From Armatimonadota bacterium (GTDB taxonomy: Bacteria > Armatimonadota > SYMT01), in the NCBI GenBank assembly GCA_020696885.1, contig JAJFMS010000189.1:1-6669 (forward strand): DNA of 6,669 nucleotides. The letters run 5' to 3'. The notes below the pieces were generated by a model, which had not been told where the DNA came from, searched no databases, and was given only the letters and a program-made list of their open reading frames with translations. The translations under genes and the position numbers were made by a program. Each line of letters begins with the position of its first letter. Within the stretch, counting starts at the first letter, position 1. Positions 6,144 to 6,669 of the stretch are shown piece after piece.

Positions 6144-6165
6144 ATTAACTAACCGATCAGTTAAT
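6144..6165 (+). promoter_or_regulatory. TetR-type operator palindrome overlapping the TolC transcript start region
   Basis: ATTAACT (6144-6150) and AGTTAAT (6159-6165) form perfect 7-base arms around an 8-base centre, aaccgatc, in which two of the four base pairs are also symmetric. That makes 9 of 11 symmetric positions over 22 bases. The AACTAACCGATCAGTT core looks like the operators of TetR/AcrR repressors that control efflux operons. It lies just downstream of the predicted transcription start, where a bound repressor would block initiation or early elongation. No TetR gene is in the window, so the regulator must be encoded elsewhere, perhaps further downstream. Confidence 0.6.
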
Positions 6166-6174
6166 TAATTCACG

Positions 6175-6669
6175 ATGAAGAGAACCCTCTGTATCACCCT
6201 CGCATTGATGACCGGTGCAGTGCCGGCGCTGGCGGCGCAGGCTCCGGCTCCCGGCACCCTCCAGCAGCCGGAAGCGGTGGGGCCACTGACACTGGAAGAA
6301 GCGATTGCGCAGGCGCTGCTGGTGAGCCCGCGGCTGGAGATTACGCGCAGCGGCACGGCGAGCGCCCGGGCGCAGAAGCGTGCGGCACGGGCAGAGGGCA
6401 GGCCGCAGGTGACCGTGGGCGGCAGCGGGGCGGCGCAAGGGCCGGCAGTCACCTTCCCTGGGGGCGGCTCCCTCACGCCGGGGCGAATTGGGCAGGGCAC
6501 GGCAGACCTCTCCGTGCCGCTTTACACCGGCGGCCGGGTCAAGGCGGGTAAGAAGGCCGCCAGCGCCGCCGAGCGAGCCGCATTGGCCCGGGTGGAGGCG
6601 GAGGCGCAGGCGCTGGTCCTCGAAGTCACCCAGGCCTACGTGTCTGCCCTGGAAGCGCAGCAGCAGACC
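6175..6669 (+). CDS. TolC-family outer-membrane efflux protein (N-terminal part; 3' end outside window)
   Basis: The frame opens at ATG 6175 and runs to the window end, showing 165 residues. Residues 1-20 form a signal peptide (Lys2-Arg3, hydrophobic core, cleavage after VPALA). The mature part shows the TolC/OEP pattern: LTLEEAIAQALLVSPRLE (38-55), an Ala/Arg-rich helix, a beta-strand region (79-92), then LSVPLYTGGRV (112-122) and a long Ala/Glu-rich helix with VTQAYVSALEAQ (151-162). By family knowledge these proteins trimerise into an outer-membrane barrel with a periplasmic helical tunnel, and export drugs or other substrates with an inner-membrane pump and an adaptor. Full-length members have about 420-500 residues, so roughly a third is visible. 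No Shine-Dalgarno sequence precedes the ATG. M1 is still preferred because it gives a complete signal peptide; Met12 would remove its charged end. Adaptor and RND pump genes probably follow, but this is not seen. Confidence 0.88.
   Translation, partial: MKRTLCITLALMTGAVPALAAQAPAPGTLQQPEAVGPLTLEEAIAQALLVSPRLEITRSGTASARAQKRAARAEGRPQVTVGGSGAAQGPAVTFPGGGSLTPGRIGQGTADLSVPLYTGGRVKAGKKAASAAERAALARVEAEAQALVLEVTQAYVSALEAQQQT

Noticed and set aside
1..6669. CRISPR arrays, insertion sequences, tRNA or rRNA genes
   Set aside because: No regularly spaced direct repeats, transposase-like translation, terminal inverted repeats with target duplications, or structural RNA genes were seen by eye.

Overview
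The window is a GC-rich bacterial segment, with most codon third positions G or C. It carries five protein-coding genes, two of them cut by the window edges. A TolC-type outer-membrane protein with a cleavable signal peptide points to a Gram-negative (diderm) host. The gene set (a KaiC-like ATPase next to cytoplasmic PAS histidine kinases, GTG starts) would fit a free-living bacterium such as a Gemmatimonadota/Longimicrobium-type or proteobacterial lineage. This placement is a guess from style, not from a marker gene.

Layout. Bases 3-335 (+) are the C-terminal third or so of a family 2 glycosyltransferase of the polyprenol-phosphate sugar-transferase type. A convergent gap (336-537) with a nested inverted repeat follows. 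Bases 538-1716 (-) encode a soluble histidine kinase with an RsbRD/RsbU-type N-terminal helical sensor domain. A 368-base divergent intergenic region (1717-2084) follows; it contains a plausible promoter and a leader with several dyads. Then come two tightly linked plus-strand genes: a two-domain KaiC-like RecA-superfamily ATPase (2085-3617) and, four bases later, a hybrid histidine kinase (3622-5937). The kinase reads degenerate receiver - PAS - PAS - HisKA - HATPase - intact receiver. A possible intrinsic terminator (5950-5995) and a pyrimidine-rich spacer follow. Last is a TolC-family outer-membrane efflux gene from 6175, running off the end, whose TATAAT promoter is overlapped downstream by a TetR-type palindrome.

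How the genes may work together. The centre of the window looks like a signalling module: a KaiC-like ATPase coupled to a hybrid kinase, with a second kinase transcribed divergently. No kaiA or kaiB is present, so a true circadian oscillator cannot be claimed. A KaiC-kinase stress or light/redox signalling module is the more cautious reading. Neither kinase has membrane segments, so both should sense cytoplasmic cues. The glycosyltransferase and the TolC gene appear to belong to neighbouring, unrelated units. The TolC gene is probably the first gene of an efflux operon under TetR-type repression.

Nothing here is a clearly new system. The points most worth a second look are the palindrome at the TolC promoter, the active-site and phosphosite substitutions in the KaiC-like protein, the pseudo-receiver at the kinase N-terminus, and the structured KaiC leader with a B12-box-like string.
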